From Stenotrophomonas maltophilia (GTDB lineage: Bacteria; Pseudomonadota; Gammaproteobacteria; Xanthomonadales; Xanthomonadaceae): a stretch of 64,000 bases of DNA. Positions within the stretch are counted from its first letter, which is position 1. Every line of letters begins with the position of its first letter. Location of the stretch: contig NZ_CP015612.1 of the NCBI RefSeq assembly GCF_002138415.1, positions 186,001 to 250,000 on the forward strand, written 5' to 3'. The translations under genes were made by a program, and so were the position numbers. The notes beneath the pieces are model-generated. The model saw only the letters and a program-made list of their open reading frames with translations, searched no databases and had not been told where the DNA came from. Shown in pieces: positions 53,950 to 63,345 of the stretch.

Positions 53950-55842
53950 ATGCTCGGGGGCAAGACAGTGGCGGACAAGTACTGCGATCTGGTCATGAAA
54001 GGCGGCATCACCAGCGGCATCGTGTACCCCAATGCGGTACTGGCGCTGGCGCGCGAGTATCGCTTCAAGAGCATCGGCGGCACCTCGGCCGGTGCCATCG
54101 CTGCGGCGGTGGCGGCTGCGGCGGCATGCGGTGATCGCCGCCAGCAGGCCGGCGAGCACCTGCCCGGCGATGCCGGCTACGGCGGGTTGTCGGCGGTATC
54201 GGCGCAGCTGTCGCGGCGCGGCTTCATCTACAGCCTGTTCCAGCCGGCACGGGGCGCGCGCGCCGCCTACCGGCTGCTGGTGGTGCTGACCGGCAATGCC
54301 GGCCTGCCGCACAAACTGCTGTGCCTGGCCATCGCGGTATTCGAGATCGCGCCGCTGGAAGTGCTGGTGTCGCTGGCGCTGCTGCTCGGCCTGGGCTGGT
54401 GGGGCGGCGGCTGGAGCGGCGTGGCCGCCACGCTGCTGCCATCACTGCTGTGCGCTTACGGCGCCGGCGTGGCCGGTGCCGCGCTGCGGGTGGCGCGGGT
54501 GGCGCGGCGCAATCTGCTGGGCCTGTGCAGTGGCCTTGGCCGCGACGCGCGCACGCCAGCGTTGACCGAGTGGCTGCACGAGTGCCTGCAGCAGTTGTCA
54601 GGCAAACCGCTGGATGCACCGCTCACCTTCGCCGACCTGCACGATGCGCCGCGCTATGCCGGCGAGCCGGACAGCCCGCATGCGATCAGCCTGCAGATGA
54701 TCACCACCTGCGTGTCGCACAGCGAGCCACGCACACTGCCGCTGGGCGGCGCGCAGTTCTGGTTCCTGCGCGAGGAGTTCGAGCAGCTGTTCCCCGCCAG
54801 CGTGGTGCAGTGGCTGGTGAAGCAGGCCGGCCCGCCGCTGGAGGTGGACGGGCGCCGGTACTACCACCTGCCGCAGGGCCCGAAGCTGCCGGTGCTGGTG
54901 GCCACGCGCATGAGCCTGAGCTTCCCGCTGCTGATCAGCGCGGTGCCGCTGCATGAGCCCTCGCGCCGCGAACGCCGCTGTGAACCGACCGCGCCAGCAG
55001 CCGACCAGGAGCACAACATGGCCGACAGCATGGAAGGGCTGACCAGTGCCGGCCAGACCTGTGGCCCGGTGATTACCGCGTTCCGCATCTGCTGGTTCTC
55101 CGATGGTGGCATCAGCAGCAACTTCCCGATCCACCTGTTCGATGCCGCCCTGCCGCGCTGGCCGACCTTCGCCATCAATCTGGTCTACCCGCAGCATGCC
55201 GAAGACGTGAGCCACGGCAGCAGTGGCCGCCAAGCGCTGGAGCATGCCGTGTTCCTGCCCACCGAGAACCGCCACGGCTGGCAGCGCACCTATCAGTCGA
55301 TCGCCACGCCGCTGGCCGCTGCGGAGCTGGGTCGTTTCCTGTTCGCGGTGGTGGCGACCATGCAGAACTGGCGCGACCTGCTGCAGGCGCGCGCGCCGGG
55401 CTACCGCGACCGCATCGTGCACGTCAGCCTGCAGGGCGACGAGGGCGGCATGAACCTGGACATGCCACAGGAGGTGCTGACCCGCATCGCCGACAAGGGC
55501 AGCCTGGCCGGTGCGCGCTTCTGTTCGTTCTCGTTCGAGAACCACTACTGGATCCGCTGGCGCAACCTGGCTTCGGCCTACCAGCGTTACACGCTGGAAG
55601 TGGCACGCACCGACGACCCGGCACAGCAGGTGCTGGCCTACCGCGCGGCGTACTCGATGGTTGCCCGCGGTGAACCGGCACCGCCGTCATACAAGCTGGG
55701 CTCGGAAGACAAGCGGCTGGCCTCGCAGCAACTGTGGGAGTTGATGGTCGAGCAGGGACGTACCTGGGAAGACCTCGGCCCGGACCTTACTGACGGCGCA
55801 CCGCGTCCGTTGCCGCAGATGAAAGTGACGCCGATCTACTGA
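53950..55842 (+). CDS. Patatin-like phospholipase-domain protein
   Basis: About 630 residues. Patatin elements: an atypical oxyanion loop KGGITSGIVYP (the usual DGGGxRG is not kept), the nucleophile elbow GGTSAGAIAAA, and the catalytic Asp in WFSDGGISSNFPIHLFDA near residue 385. Two hydrophobic stretches lie near 125-190 (LLGLGWWGGGWSGVAATLLPSLL), so it may be membrane-bound. A lipid acyl-hydrolase is the likely role. The start is unclear: ATG 53950 is preferred; an in-frame GTG at 53893 is possible. No immunity gene or secretion marker is evident. Confidence 0.8.
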   Translation: MLGGKTVADKYCDLVMKGGITSGIVYPNAVLALAREYRFKSIGGTSAGAIAAAVAAAAACGDRRQQAGEHLPGDAGYGGLSAVSAQLSRRGFIYSLFQPARGARAAYRLLVVLTGNAGLPHKLLCLAIAVFEIAPLEVLVSLALLLGLGWWGGGWSGVAATLLPSLLCAYGAGVAGAALRVARVARRNLLGLCSGLGRDARTPALTEWLHECLQQLSGKPLDAPLTFADLHDAPRYAGEPDSPHAISLQMITTCVSHSEPRTLPLGGAQFWFLREEFEQLFPASVVQWLVKQAGPPLEVDGRRYYHLPQGPKLPVLVATRMSLSFPLLISAVPLHEPSRRERRCEPTAPAADQEHNMADSMEGLTSAGQTCGPVITAFRICWFSDGGISSNFPIHLFDAALPRWPTFAINLVYPQHAEDVSHGSSGRQALEHAVFLPTENRHGWQRTYQSIATPLAAAELGRFLFAVVATMQNWRDLLQARAPGYRDRIVHVSLQGDEGGMNLDMPQEVLTRIADKGSLAGARFCSFSFENHYWIRWRNLASAYQRYTLEVARTDDPAQQVLAYRAAYSMVARGEPAPPSYKLGSEDKRLASQQLWELMVEQGRTWEDLGPDLTDGAPRPLPQMKVTPIY

Positions 55843-55934
55843 CTGCCTCAACGAAGATGCAAGCATTGCGAAGTGGCCCACTGGCATTTCCGCCCAGGGA
55901 GCTTCTATCCAGAGACAGGACCGGGAACACTCAA

Positions 55935-56513
55935 ATGACATCACTGAAGGTTGACATTGAAGCCAGCGTGGAAAAGGACATCCGCAACTGTCTCCGCGTT
56001 TGGCCGAAACTCTTGTTTATCGGTGCTGGACTGGTCGTGTCCGGTGGGCTTTTGCCTGCGCTGTATGGATTGGTCATTGCGATGTTCAAGGAGCTGTTCT
56101 CACCGAACTTCATCAGTGCAGCGATTGGCTCAGTTTTTTTCATGGCGGGCCTTGCTGCCTTCACATTCGGGCGCGGCGGAGGCGTGGTTGAGCCCGTCAG
56201 GAGCTGGATGATGAACATTGCCCAGCAGATTGCGTCCCATATTTGGTCCGCTTGTTCTTTTGCTGCGCCTATATTTATTGGCGCAGCTGGAGCTCTGTTT
56301 GCGGTAGGTCAATGGAGAAGCGCCATGATTCTGGGCTACTTCTGTCTTGTACTTGTCGTGTTGGGAGCGGTCCCGCGAATCTGCATCTATTCGTTGGAGA
56401 TCGTACCTCCTGCCAACGCTGGGTCATTGTTGCGGAATGGGCGCTTGCAGGGCTTGTTCCTGCTGAGCGCGTCGTTGTTGATTCTGAGGGAACTGGTGAT
56501 TAATCCTGCATAG
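55935..56513 (+). CDS. Hypothetical membrane protein
   Basis: 192 residues with four to five hydrophobic segments (about 26-48, 58-78, 96-130 and 155-178). It is clearly less GC-rich than its neighbours. I do not recognise the family. GGGAACACTCAA precedes the ATG at 55935. It lies 92 bases after the patatin gene and 37 before the next, so the three may form an operon. Its base composition suggests recent acquisition. Confidence 0.65.
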   Translation: MTSLKVDIEASVEKDIRNCLRVWPKLLFIGAGLVVSGGLLPALYGLVIAMFKELFSPNFISAAIGSVFFMAGLAAFTFGRGGGVVEPVRSWMMNIAQQIASHIWSACSFAAPIFIGAAGALFAVGQWRSAMILGYFCLVLVVLGAVPRICIYSLEIVPPANAGSLLRNGRLQGLFLLSASLLILRELVINPA

Positions 56514-56550
56514 ATAGGATGTGTAGCTCCCCATGCATAGAGGAATGCCC

Positions 56551-56988
56551 ATGTCTCTCCGTCAGCAACTGCTGGACCTGCTTGAACGCCTCGACGCCCG
56601 TGATCCGGAGCACCTGCCGGTGGTACCGCTGACCGCGTATTTCGAAGGCAACGACTTCGAAGAGTGCATCGCACCGAACCAGTGGGGCTACGGCCGCCCG
56701 CCGATTGCCGAGCTGTACGCACGCCTGGTCGCGATCGCCGAAAAGCCTGAAGTGGAAGGTGTCTACGTCGGCCTGCACCAGGACTGGGGCAGTGCGCTGG
56801 AAGACGACAGCGAATGGCCTGCCGCGGAGAACGTGCACGTGTTGGCCCGCGTCGACGCCGCAACCGTGGAAGGCTGGCTGCAGGGTTTGGAATGCGACGG
56901 CGTCGGCGAAGGTTGGCCGTACGGCCAACACATCGACGCACCCGTGCCCTCGGAGGGCCACCGCGTGCTGACCGTGTTCTGGGACTAG
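56551..56988 (+). CDS. Hypothetical soluble protein
   Basis: 145 residues, acidic, no signal peptide or membrane helix. The middle holds VPLTAYFEGNDFEECIAPNQ and WGYGRPPIAELYARLVAIAE. AGAGGA lies 6 bases before the ATG at 56551, deciding this start over 56533 and 56545. I do not recognise it; the fold is probably alpha/beta. It closes the patatin-membrane-protein trio. Confidence 0.72.
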   Translation: MSLRQQLLDLLERLDARDPEHLPVVPLTAYFEGNDFEECIAPNQWGYGRPPIAELYARLVAIAEKPEVEGVYVGLHQDWGSALEDDSEWPAAENVHVLARVDAATVEGWLQGLECDGVGEGWPYGQHIDAPVPSEGHRVLTVFWD

Positions 56989-57032
56989 TAGAGCCGCGCC
57001 ATGCGTGGATGCATTTCGCGCGCGGCCAGAGC

Positions 57033-57180
57033 GTGCCAACCAAGGTTGGCACCTACCAGAGCGGATATCCGGATGGGGTCAGAGCCCGTCGCGTCGCAAC
57101 CGGACCCACCCCGCCATCCCACGGAATGCCAGCTTTTGCCTTTGTTGTTGCTGTTGCCGGCCAGCGGCCGGCACTACCGC
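57033..57180 (+). repeat. Long inverted-repeat element, incomplete copy D
   Basis: Hairpin GTGCCAACCAAGGTTGGCAC at 57033-57052, a GGGGTCAGAGCCCG half at 57075, then only the right arm GCAACCGGACCCACCCCGCC (57096-57115), ATCCCACGGAATGCC, a TTGTTGTTGCTGTTGCC tract and a SMAG-like hairpin. The left arm and inner hairpin are missing. It fills the gap after the unknown gene at 56551. Confidence 0.75.
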
Positions 57181-57209
57181 AGGTGCAGGGCGCAGCCCTG
57201 CCGAACCCC

Positions 57210-58577
57210 CTACCGCCCCGGCAACTGCGCGAACGCGCGCTGCATGCAGTCCTCGCGCGGACACACCCGGCACCCCGGCCCGATCGACACCGAGTTGCCC
57301 GGGCTCTGCACATCCAGCCCCAGTGAATACACCAGCCGCTCGGCATGCTGCAGATCGCAGCCCAGCGCCACTGCAAACGTCTTGCGCGGCTGCCCATGGC
57401 CCACCGGGCCACTGCTGACCTGCCGCGCCAGCCAGAAATGGCGCCGACCATCGGGCATGCGCGCGGTCTGGGTGAGGATGCGGCCGGGCTGGTTGAACGC
57501 CTCGTAGACGATCCACAGCGGGCACGAACCGCCCACCTGCGAGAAATGGAAATCGGTGGCCGAATGGCGCTTGGATACGTTGCCCGCGCGGTCCACGCGG
57601 ATGAAGAAGAACGGTAGCCCGGGCGCACTGCGCCGCGCCAGCGTGCTCAGCCGGTGGCAGACCGCTTCGAAGCCGACGCCGAACTGATGCGCCAGCAGTT
57701 CGATGTCGTAGCTGCTGGTTTCGGCCGCCCGCAGGAAGCGCATGTACGGCATCACCAGCGCACCGGCGAAATAGTTGGAGAGACCGATCCGCGCCTGCGC
57801 GATGCGTGCCTCATCGGTGAAGCCGGCGCGCGCCACCACTGCATCGATCTGCGGCAGGTAGCCGTGAAGGGCCAGCTCGGCCGCCATCTGGAACGCCTGC
57901 TGGCCGGGCTCCAGGTAATCGGGCAGCCACAGCCGCCGCGCACCGGCATCGTATTGCCGTTTCTCGCGCCCGGCCTGCAGTGCGGCCACTTCCACCAGCA
58001 CGCCATGGCGGTCGGCCAGCAGCTGGCGCAGCCGCGGTGCTACGTGCCCGGGCGACAGTCCCCATTCGGCGAACAGTTGCTCGGCCAGCTCATCCAGCTC
58101 GGGAATGTGGTTGTGCATGCGGTTGAAGAACTCGCGTACCTGGTCGCCGGCAGGCAGGGTGCTGCCGGCGCCGGGCTCGCCCAGCTGGAATTCCAGCGCG
58201 GCGGCATGCTCGCGCAGCGCCAGGTGGCGGCGGTGCAGGTCCAGCAGCGCGCGGCTGACCTGCGGCAGGTTGCCGGCCAGGGCGCGCAGTTCGGTCGCGC
58301 TGACATCGGCCAGGCCGAGGTCGCGCAGAGTCTCGCCCAGCGCTTCCTGCAGCGCGGCGGGCTCATCTTCGTCGAACAACGAAGAAACGTCGCCCAACAC
58401 CTCACCCAGCTTCTTCTGCACCGCTGGCGTGAGTGGGCGCTTGTTGCGCTCGATCTGGTTCAGGTAACTGGCCGACAGCCCCAGCGCCCGTGCCAGATCC
58501 GCCTGGCTGTAGCCGCGCTGCTCGCGCAGCCGCAGCAGGCGCAGGCCAAGTTGTCGCTGGGGGGCTGAGTAATTCAC
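57210..58577 (-). CDS. XRE/ScfR-type transcriptional regulator (HTH + IrrE-like + DUF2083)
   Basis: 455 residues: an N-terminal XRE helix-turn-helix (RGYSQADLARALGLSASYLNQIERNKRPL, residues about 18-48), an ImmA/IrrE-like middle part (ALHGYLPQIDAVVARAG), and a C-terminal short-chain-fatty-acyl-regulator domain with SCPLWIVYEAFNQPG and four late cysteines (CRVCPREDC). Relatives (RamB, PrpC-locus regulators) control acetate, propionate or glyoxylate genes in response to acyl-CoA. It is divergent from the mms operon with a 115-base gap, so control of valine breakdown is likely. Cysteines may bind a metal. Confidence 0.87.
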   Translation of the reverse strand: MNYSAPQRQLGLRLLRLREQRGYSQADLARALGLSASYLNQIERNKRPLTPAVQKKLGEVLGDVSSLFDEDEPAALQEALGETLRDLGLADVSATELRALAGNLPQVSRALLDLHRRHLALREHAAALEFQLGEPGAGSTLPAGDQVREFFNRMHNHIPELDELAEQLFAEWGLSPGHVAPRLRQLLADRHGVLVEVAALQAGREKRQYDAGARRLWLPDYLEPGQQAFQMAAELALHGYLPQIDAVVARAGFTDEARIAQARIGLSNYFAGALVMPYMRFLRAAETSSYDIELLAHQFGVGFEAVCHRLSTLARRSAPGLPFFFIRVDRAGNVSKRHSATDFHFSQVGGSCPLWIVYEAFNQPGRILTQTARMPDGRRHFWLARQVSSGPVGHGQPRKTFAVALGCDLQHAERLVYSLGLDVQSPGNSVSIGPGCRVCPREDCMQRAFAQLPGR

Positions 58578-58692
58578 AGAATTAACATGAATCGTCTGGC
58601 GTGTTGGCCAGATTAAGCGGATTCAGCCCGGAAATCGAGGTGGGTGCTGTGAATAATGCCAAGCATCTTTCGCACCCCGTGGGATTGTCGTC

Positions 58693-60198
58693 ATGACTGT
58701 TGCAGCGCCCCGTATCCGCATGCTGATCGATGGCCAGTTCGTTGAATCGGCCACCTCCCACTGGCAGGACGTGATCAATCCGGCCACCCAGGACGTGCTG
58801 GCCAAGGTGCCGTTCGCCACCACCGGCGAAGTGGACGCCGCCGTCGCCGCCGCCAAGGAAGCCTTCAAGACCTGGCGCAAGACCCCGATCGGCACCCGTG
58901 CGCGCATCTTCCTGAAGTACCAGCAGCTGATCCGCGAAAACATGAGCGAGCTGGCCCACATCCTCACCGCCGAACAGGGCAAGACCCTGCCGGACGCCGA
59001 AGGCGATGTGTTCCGTGGCCTGGAAGTGGTCGAGCACGCCGCCGCCATCGGCAACCTGCAGCTGGGCGAGCTGGCCAACAACGTGGCCACCGGCGTCGAT
59101 ACCTACTCGATCATGCAGCCGCTGGGCGTGTGCGCCGGCATCACCCCGTTCAACTTCCCGGCGATGATCCCGCTGTGGATGTTCCCGATGGCGATCGCCA
59201 CCGGCAACACCTTCGTCCTCAAGCCGTCCGAGCAGGACCCGATGGTCACCATGCGCCTGGTCGAGCTGGCCCTGGAAGCCGGCATTCCGAAGGGCGTGCT
59301 GAACGTCGTCCATGGTGGCGAGGAAGTGGTCAACGCGATCTGCGACCACCCGGACATCAAGGCCGTTTCGTTCGTCGGTTCCACCCGCGTCGGCACCCAC
59401 GTCTACAACCGTGCCTCGCTGGCCGGCAAGCGCGTGCAGTGCATGATGGGCGCCAAGAACCACGCCGTGGTGCTGCCGGACGCCAACAAGGAGCAGACCC
59501 TCAACGCGATGGTCGGTGCCGCCTTCGGTGCCGCGGGCCAGCGTTGCATGGCCGCCTCCACCCTGGTGCTGGTGGGTGAAGCACGCAACTGGGTGCAGGA
59601 CCTGGTCACCAAGGCCAAGACCCTGAAGGTCAGCGGTGGCACCGTGGCCGGCACCGACGTCGGCCCGGTCATTTCCTGCAGCGCCCGCGAGCGCGTGGAA
59701 GGCCTGATCGCCTCGGGCGTGGAGCAGGGCGCCAAGCTGGTGCTGGATGGCCGCAAGCCGCAGGTCGATGGTTTCGAGAAGGGCAACTTCGTCGGCCCGA
59801 CCATCTTTGCCGGTGTCACCACCGACATGCGCATCTACCAGGAAGAAATCTTCGGGCCGGTGCTGGTCATCCTCGAAGCGGAGACGCTGGAAGAGGCCAT
59901 CGCGATGGTCAACAGCAACCCGAACGGCAACGGCACCGCACTGTTCACCCAGTCCGGTGCGGCCGCGCGCAAGTTCCAGGAAGACATCGACGTCGGCCAG
60001 GTCGGCATCAACGTGCCGATCCCGGTGCCGGTGCCGCTGTTCTCGTTCACCGGTTCGCGCGCGTCCAAGCTGGGCGACCTGGGCCCGTACGGCAAGCAGG
60101 TGGTGCTGTTCTACACCCAGACCAAGACGGTCACCGCGCGCTGGTTCGATGACGAGACGCTCAGCCATGGCGTCAACACCACGATCAGCCTGAAGTAA
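58693..60198 (+). CDS. mmsA: CoA-acylating methylmalonate-semialdehyde dehydrogenase
   Basis: 501-residue aldehyde dehydrogenase. Catalytic Cys285 is in [10 protein letters not shown], and the family's [24 protein letters not shown] segment is near residue 150; [15 protein letters not shown] ([17 protein letters not shown]) is near the end. It turns methylmalonate semialdehyde into propionyl-CoA, the last step of valine breakdown. The catalytic Glu of ordinary aldehyde dehydrogenases is not kept, as expected for the CoA-dependent type. First gene of the mms operon. Confidence 0.95.
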   Translation: MTVAAPRIRMLIDGQFVESATSHWQDVINPATQDVLAKVPFATTGEVDAAVAAAKEAFKTWRKTPIGTRARIFLKYQQLIRENMSELAHILTAEQGKTLPDAEGDVFRGLEVVEHAAAIGNLQLGELANNVATGVDTYSIMQPLGVCAGITPFNFPAMIPLWMFPMAIATGNTFVLKPSEQDPMVTMRLVELALEAGIPKGVLNVVHGGEEVVNAICDHPDIKAVSFVGSTRVGTHVYNRASLAGKRVQCMMGAKNHAVVLPDANKEQTLNAMVGAAFGAAGQRCMAASTLVLVGEARNWVQDLVTKAKTLKVSGGTVAGTDVGPVISCSARERVEGLIASGVEQGAKLVLDGRKPQVDGFEKGNFVGPTIFAGVTTDMRIYQEEIFGPVLVILEAETLEEAIAMVNSNPNGNGTALFTQSGAAARKFQEDIDVGQVGINVPIPVPVPLFSFTGSRASKLGDLGPYGKQVVLFYTQTKTVTARWFDDETLSHGVNTTISLK

Positions 60199-60212
60199 CG
60201 GCAGGAGCAGCC

Positions 60213-61379
60213 ATGAGCCACTCGATGACGACGGAACTGGAAGAAGCGCAGCAGGCGTACCGCGAGGCGGCGCGCGACTTCGCACAGGCCGAACTGGCGC
60301 CGCACGCCGCGCGATGGGATGCGGAGGGCATCTTTCCGCGCGATGCGATCGCCAAGGCCGGTGAACTGGGCTTCTGCGGTCTGTACATGGACCCGGAAGT
60401 GGGCGGCAGCGGCCTGAGCCGACTGGACGCCGCCGTCGTCATCGAGGAGCTCGCCAACGTCGATCCGTCGACCGCGGCCTACATCAGCATCCACAACATG
60501 GCCTCGTGGATGGTGTCCAAGTGGGGTCAGCCGGCGCTGCGCGATGCGTGGGGAACCGATCTGTCCTCGGGCAGCAAGCTGGCCTCGTACTGCCTGACCG
60601 AACCCGGTGCAGGTTCCGATGCGGCCTCGCTGAAGACCACCGCCGTGCGCGACGGTGACTTCTATCTGCTGAACGGCTCGAAGGCCTTCATTTCCGGCGC
60701 CGGTGCCACCGAGCTGCTGGTGGTGATGGCGCGTACCGGTGGTGCCGGTGCCGGCGGCGTCAGCGCCATTGCGGTGCCGGCCGACCTGCCGGGCATCAGC
60801 TTCGGCCGCAAGGAAGAGAAGATGGGCTGGAACAGCCAGCCCACCCGTGGCATCACCTTCGAAAACGTCCGCGTACCGGTCAGCCACCTTCTGGGAGAGG
60901 AAGGCGGCGGCTTCAAGCTGGCGATGAAGGGGCTGGACGGCGGCCGCATCAACATCGCCGCCTGCTCGCTGGGTGCGGCGCAGGGTGCGCTGGATGCCGC
61001 ACGCCGCTACATGGGCGAGCGCCGCCAGTTCGGCAAGGCGCTGGCCGAGTTCCAGGCGCTGCAGTTCAAGCTGGCCGACATGGTCACCCAGCTGGTGGCT
61101 GCTAGGCAGATGGTGCACACCGCCGCGCGCAAGCTCGATGCCGGTGCCAGCGATGCCAACGTGTGGTGTGCGATGGCCAAGCGCTTCGCCACCGATGCCG
61201 GCTTCAACATCTGCAACGAAGCGCTGCAGATCCACGGGGGCTACGGCTACATCCGCGAATACCCGATCGAGCGCCTGCTGCGTGACTGCCGCGTGCACCA
61301 GATCCTGGAAGGCACCAACGAGATCATGCGGGTGATCGTTGCCCGTCACCTGCTCAACACCGAAGAGGAACTGCGATGA
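60213..61379 (+). CDS. Acyl-CoA dehydrogenase (probable isobutyryl-CoA dehydrogenase)
   Basis: 388 residues. Typical blocks: YCLTEPGAGSDAASLKTTAV, LNGSKAFISGAGATELLVVMA, RRQFGKALAEFQALQFKLADM and IHGGYGYIREYPIERLLRD with the FAD sites and C-terminal EGTNEIMRVIVARHLL. In this operon the likely substrate is isobutyryl-CoA, from valine. It lies 14 bases after mmsA and overlaps the next gene by ATGA. Confidence 0.9.
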   Translation: MSHSMTTELEEAQQAYREAARDFAQAELAPHAARWDAEGIFPRDAIAKAGELGFCGLYMDPEVGGSGLSRLDAAVVIEELANVDPSTAAYISIHNMASWMVSKWGQPALRDAWGTDLSSGSKLASYCLTEPGAGSDAASLKTTAVRDGDFYLLNGSKAFISGAGATELLVVMARTGGAGAGGVSAIAVPADLPGISFGRKEEKMGWNSQPTRGITFENVRVPVSHLLGEEGGGFKLAMKGLDGGRINIAACSLGAAQGALDAARRYMGERRQFGKALAEFQALQFKLADMVTQLVAARQMVHTAARKLDAGASDANVWCAMAKRFATDAGFNICNEALQIHGGYGYIREYPIERLLRDCRVHQILEGTNEIMRVIVARHLLNTEEELR

Positions 61380-62173
61380 AGGATTGGCGTACCCAGGAGC
61401 ACGTGGGCCTGAAGGTGGAGGTGGATGGCCACACCGCCGTGGTCACCCTGAACAACCCGCCGGCGCATACTTGGACCGTGCACAGCCTGTCGGCGCTGCG
61501 TGATCTGGTCGGCGCGCTCAACGCAGACCGCGAGATCTACGCGCTGGTGATCACCGGTGACGGCGAGAAGTTCTTCTCCGCCGGTGCCGATCTCAACCAG
61601 TTCGCCTCCGGCGACAAGGCCGCTGCACGTGAAGCCGCGCGCCGCTTCGGTGAAGCCTTCGAAGCGCTGTCCGGTTTCCGTGGCGTGTCGATCGCCGCGA
61701 TCAACGGCTACGCCATGGGCGGCGGCCTGGAGTGCGCACTGGCCTGCGACCTGCGCATCATCGAAGAGCACGCCCAGGTGGCGCTGCCGGAGGCCACCGT
61801 CGGCCTGCTGCCGTGCGCCGGTGGCACCCAGAACCTGCCGCGCCTGGTCGGCGAAGGCTGGGCCAAGCGCATGATCCTGCTGGGTGAGCGCATCAACGCC
61901 GAGACCGCGCTGCGCATTGGCCTGGCCGAAGAAAAGGTCGGCAAGGGCGAAGCCAAGGCACTGGCGCTGGAATGGGCGAAGAAGGCCGGCAAGCAGAGCC
62001 CGACCAGCATCGCCGCCTGCAAGACCCTGGTGCAGGCCACCCGCACCGGCACCCACGCCTCGGCGCTGGTGGCCGAGCGCGAAGCCTTCGTCGACCTGTT
62101 CGACACCGCTGACCAGGTCGAGGGCGTGACCGCCTTCCTGGAAAAGCGTGCCGCGCAGTGGAAGAACGCATGA
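61376..62173 (+). CDS. Enoyl-CoA hydratase/isomerase
   Basis: 265-residue crotonase. The oxyanion-hole strand FFSAGADLNQFASGD and the GYAMGGGLECALACDLRI-type helix are present, with catalytic-Glu candidates in LPEATVGLLPCAGGTQNLPRL. Probable step: methacrylyl-CoA to 3-hydroxyisobutyryl-CoA. Overlaps both neighbours by ATGA. Confidence 0.9.
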   Translation: MKDWRTQEHVGLKVEVDGHTAVVTLNNPPAHTWTVHSLSALRDLVGALNADREIYALVITGDGEKFFSAGADLNQFASGDKAAAREAARRFGEAFEALSGFRGVSIAAINGYAMGGGLECALACDLRIIEEHAQVALPEATVGLLPCAGGTQNLPRLVGEGWAKRMILLGERINAETALRIGLAEEKVGKGEAKALALEWAKKAGKQSPTSIAACKTLVQATRTGTHASALVAEREAFVDLFDTADQVEGVTAFLEKRAAQWKNA

Positions 62174-63345
62174 GCACCGACACCGCTGCCGACGATGCAC
62201 CGGTGCTGTTCGAAGAGCGCGTGGCCGGCAACGGCGCGCGCATCGGCATCGCCACGCTCAACGCGCCGCGTACGCTCAATGGTTTCTCGCTGCCGATGGC
62301 GCACCTGCTGCTGAAGCAGTTGAATGCCTGGGCCGACGACGACGGCATCGCCATGGTGGTGTTGCAGGGCGCCGGCGAAAAGGCGTTCTGCGCCGGCGGC
62401 GACCTGCACAGCCTGTACAAGAGCATGGTCGCCTTCCGCGAGGCAGGCCGCAGCGATATCCGCGAAAACGACTACGCCGCTGAATTCTTTGACGTCGAGT
62501 ACCGCGTCGATTACCTGATCCACACCTACACCAAGCCGATCCTGTGCTGGGGCCACGGCATCGTGATGGGCGGTGGCATCGGCCTGATGTCCGGTGCCAG
62601 CCACCGCGTGGTCAGCGAGCGCTCCAAGCTGGCCTTCCCGGAAATCACTGTCGGCCTGTTCCCCGATGTGGGTGGCAGCTGGCTGCTGCCGCGCGTACCA
62701 GGCAAGGGCGGCCTGTTCCTGGCCCTGACCGGCGCACTGCTCAATCCGGGCGATGCCATCTACGCCGGCCTGGCCGACGTGCATGTGGCCGAAGAACGCC
62801 GCAGCGCGGTGTTCGATGCGCTGCTGCAGGTCGCGTGGTCCCGCGATGCCGCGCACAACCACGAACGCCTCAGCCATCTGCTGCAGTCGCATGCCAGTGA
62901 CGCCGCCACCGGCCCGCTGCTGGCGAATGCGGCGCAGGTTGATGCGTTGTGCGAAGGTGATGACCTGCAGGCCATCATTGCGCGCATTGCCGGTCTGCAG
63001 ACCGACGATGCCTGGCTGCAGGCGGCGCAGAAGACCCTTGCCGCCGGTGCACCCGGCTCGGCACGGTTGTCGTACGAGCTGCAGCGCCGCAGTGCCGGCC
63101 AGGATCTGGCCGCGATCTACCGCCTGGAGTACATCGTCGCCCTGCATTGCGCCGCCCACGGTGATTTCGCCGAAGGCATCCGCGCGCTGCTGATCGACAA
63201 GGACCGCAATCCGCAGTGGAACCCGGCCACCCTGGCCGAGGCCACCGGCGCGTGGGCCGACACCTTCTTCGCTTCACCCTGGGCCGATGCCGCGCATCCG
63301 CTGGCCGACCTGGGCACTCCCCTTGTTGAAAGGAGCCTTGCATGA
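62170..63345 (+). CDS. 3-hydroxyisobutyryl-CoA hydrolase (crotonase family)
   Basis: 391 residues, longer than a plain hydratase, as expected for the HIBYL-CoA hydrolase branch. Seen: KAFCAGGDLHSLYKSM, GIVMGGGIGLMSGASHRVV, and FPEITVGLFPDVGGSWLLPRV with the catalytic Glu and Asp. It frees 3-hydroxyisobutyrate, the substrate of MmsB. ATGA overlaps with both neighbours. Confidence 0.9.
   Translation: MSTDTAADDAPVLFEERVAGNGARIGIATLNAPRTLNGFSLPMAHLLLKQLNAWADDDGIAMVVLQGAGEKAFCAGGDLHSLYKSMVAFREAGRSDIRENDYAAEFFDVEYRVDYLIHTYTKPILCWGHGIVMGGGIGLMSGASHRVVSERSKLAFPEITVGLFPDVGGSWLLPRVPGKGGLFLALTGALLNPGDAIYAGLADVHVAEERRSAVFDALLQVAWSRDAAHNHERLSHLLQSHASDAATGPLLANAAQVDALCEGDDLQAIIARIAGLQTDDAWLQAAQKTLAAGAPGSARLSYELQRRSAGQDLAAIYRLEYIVALHCAAHGDFAEGIRALLIDKDRNPQWNPATLAEATGAWADTFFASPWADAAHPLADLGTPLVERSLA

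Noticed and set aside
53950..56988. The patatin trio as a CBASS or similar defence system
   Set aside because: No nucleotidyltransferase (CD-NTase), no Cap2/Cap3-like gene, and the cyclase of this window is 28 kb away; the link would be speculation.
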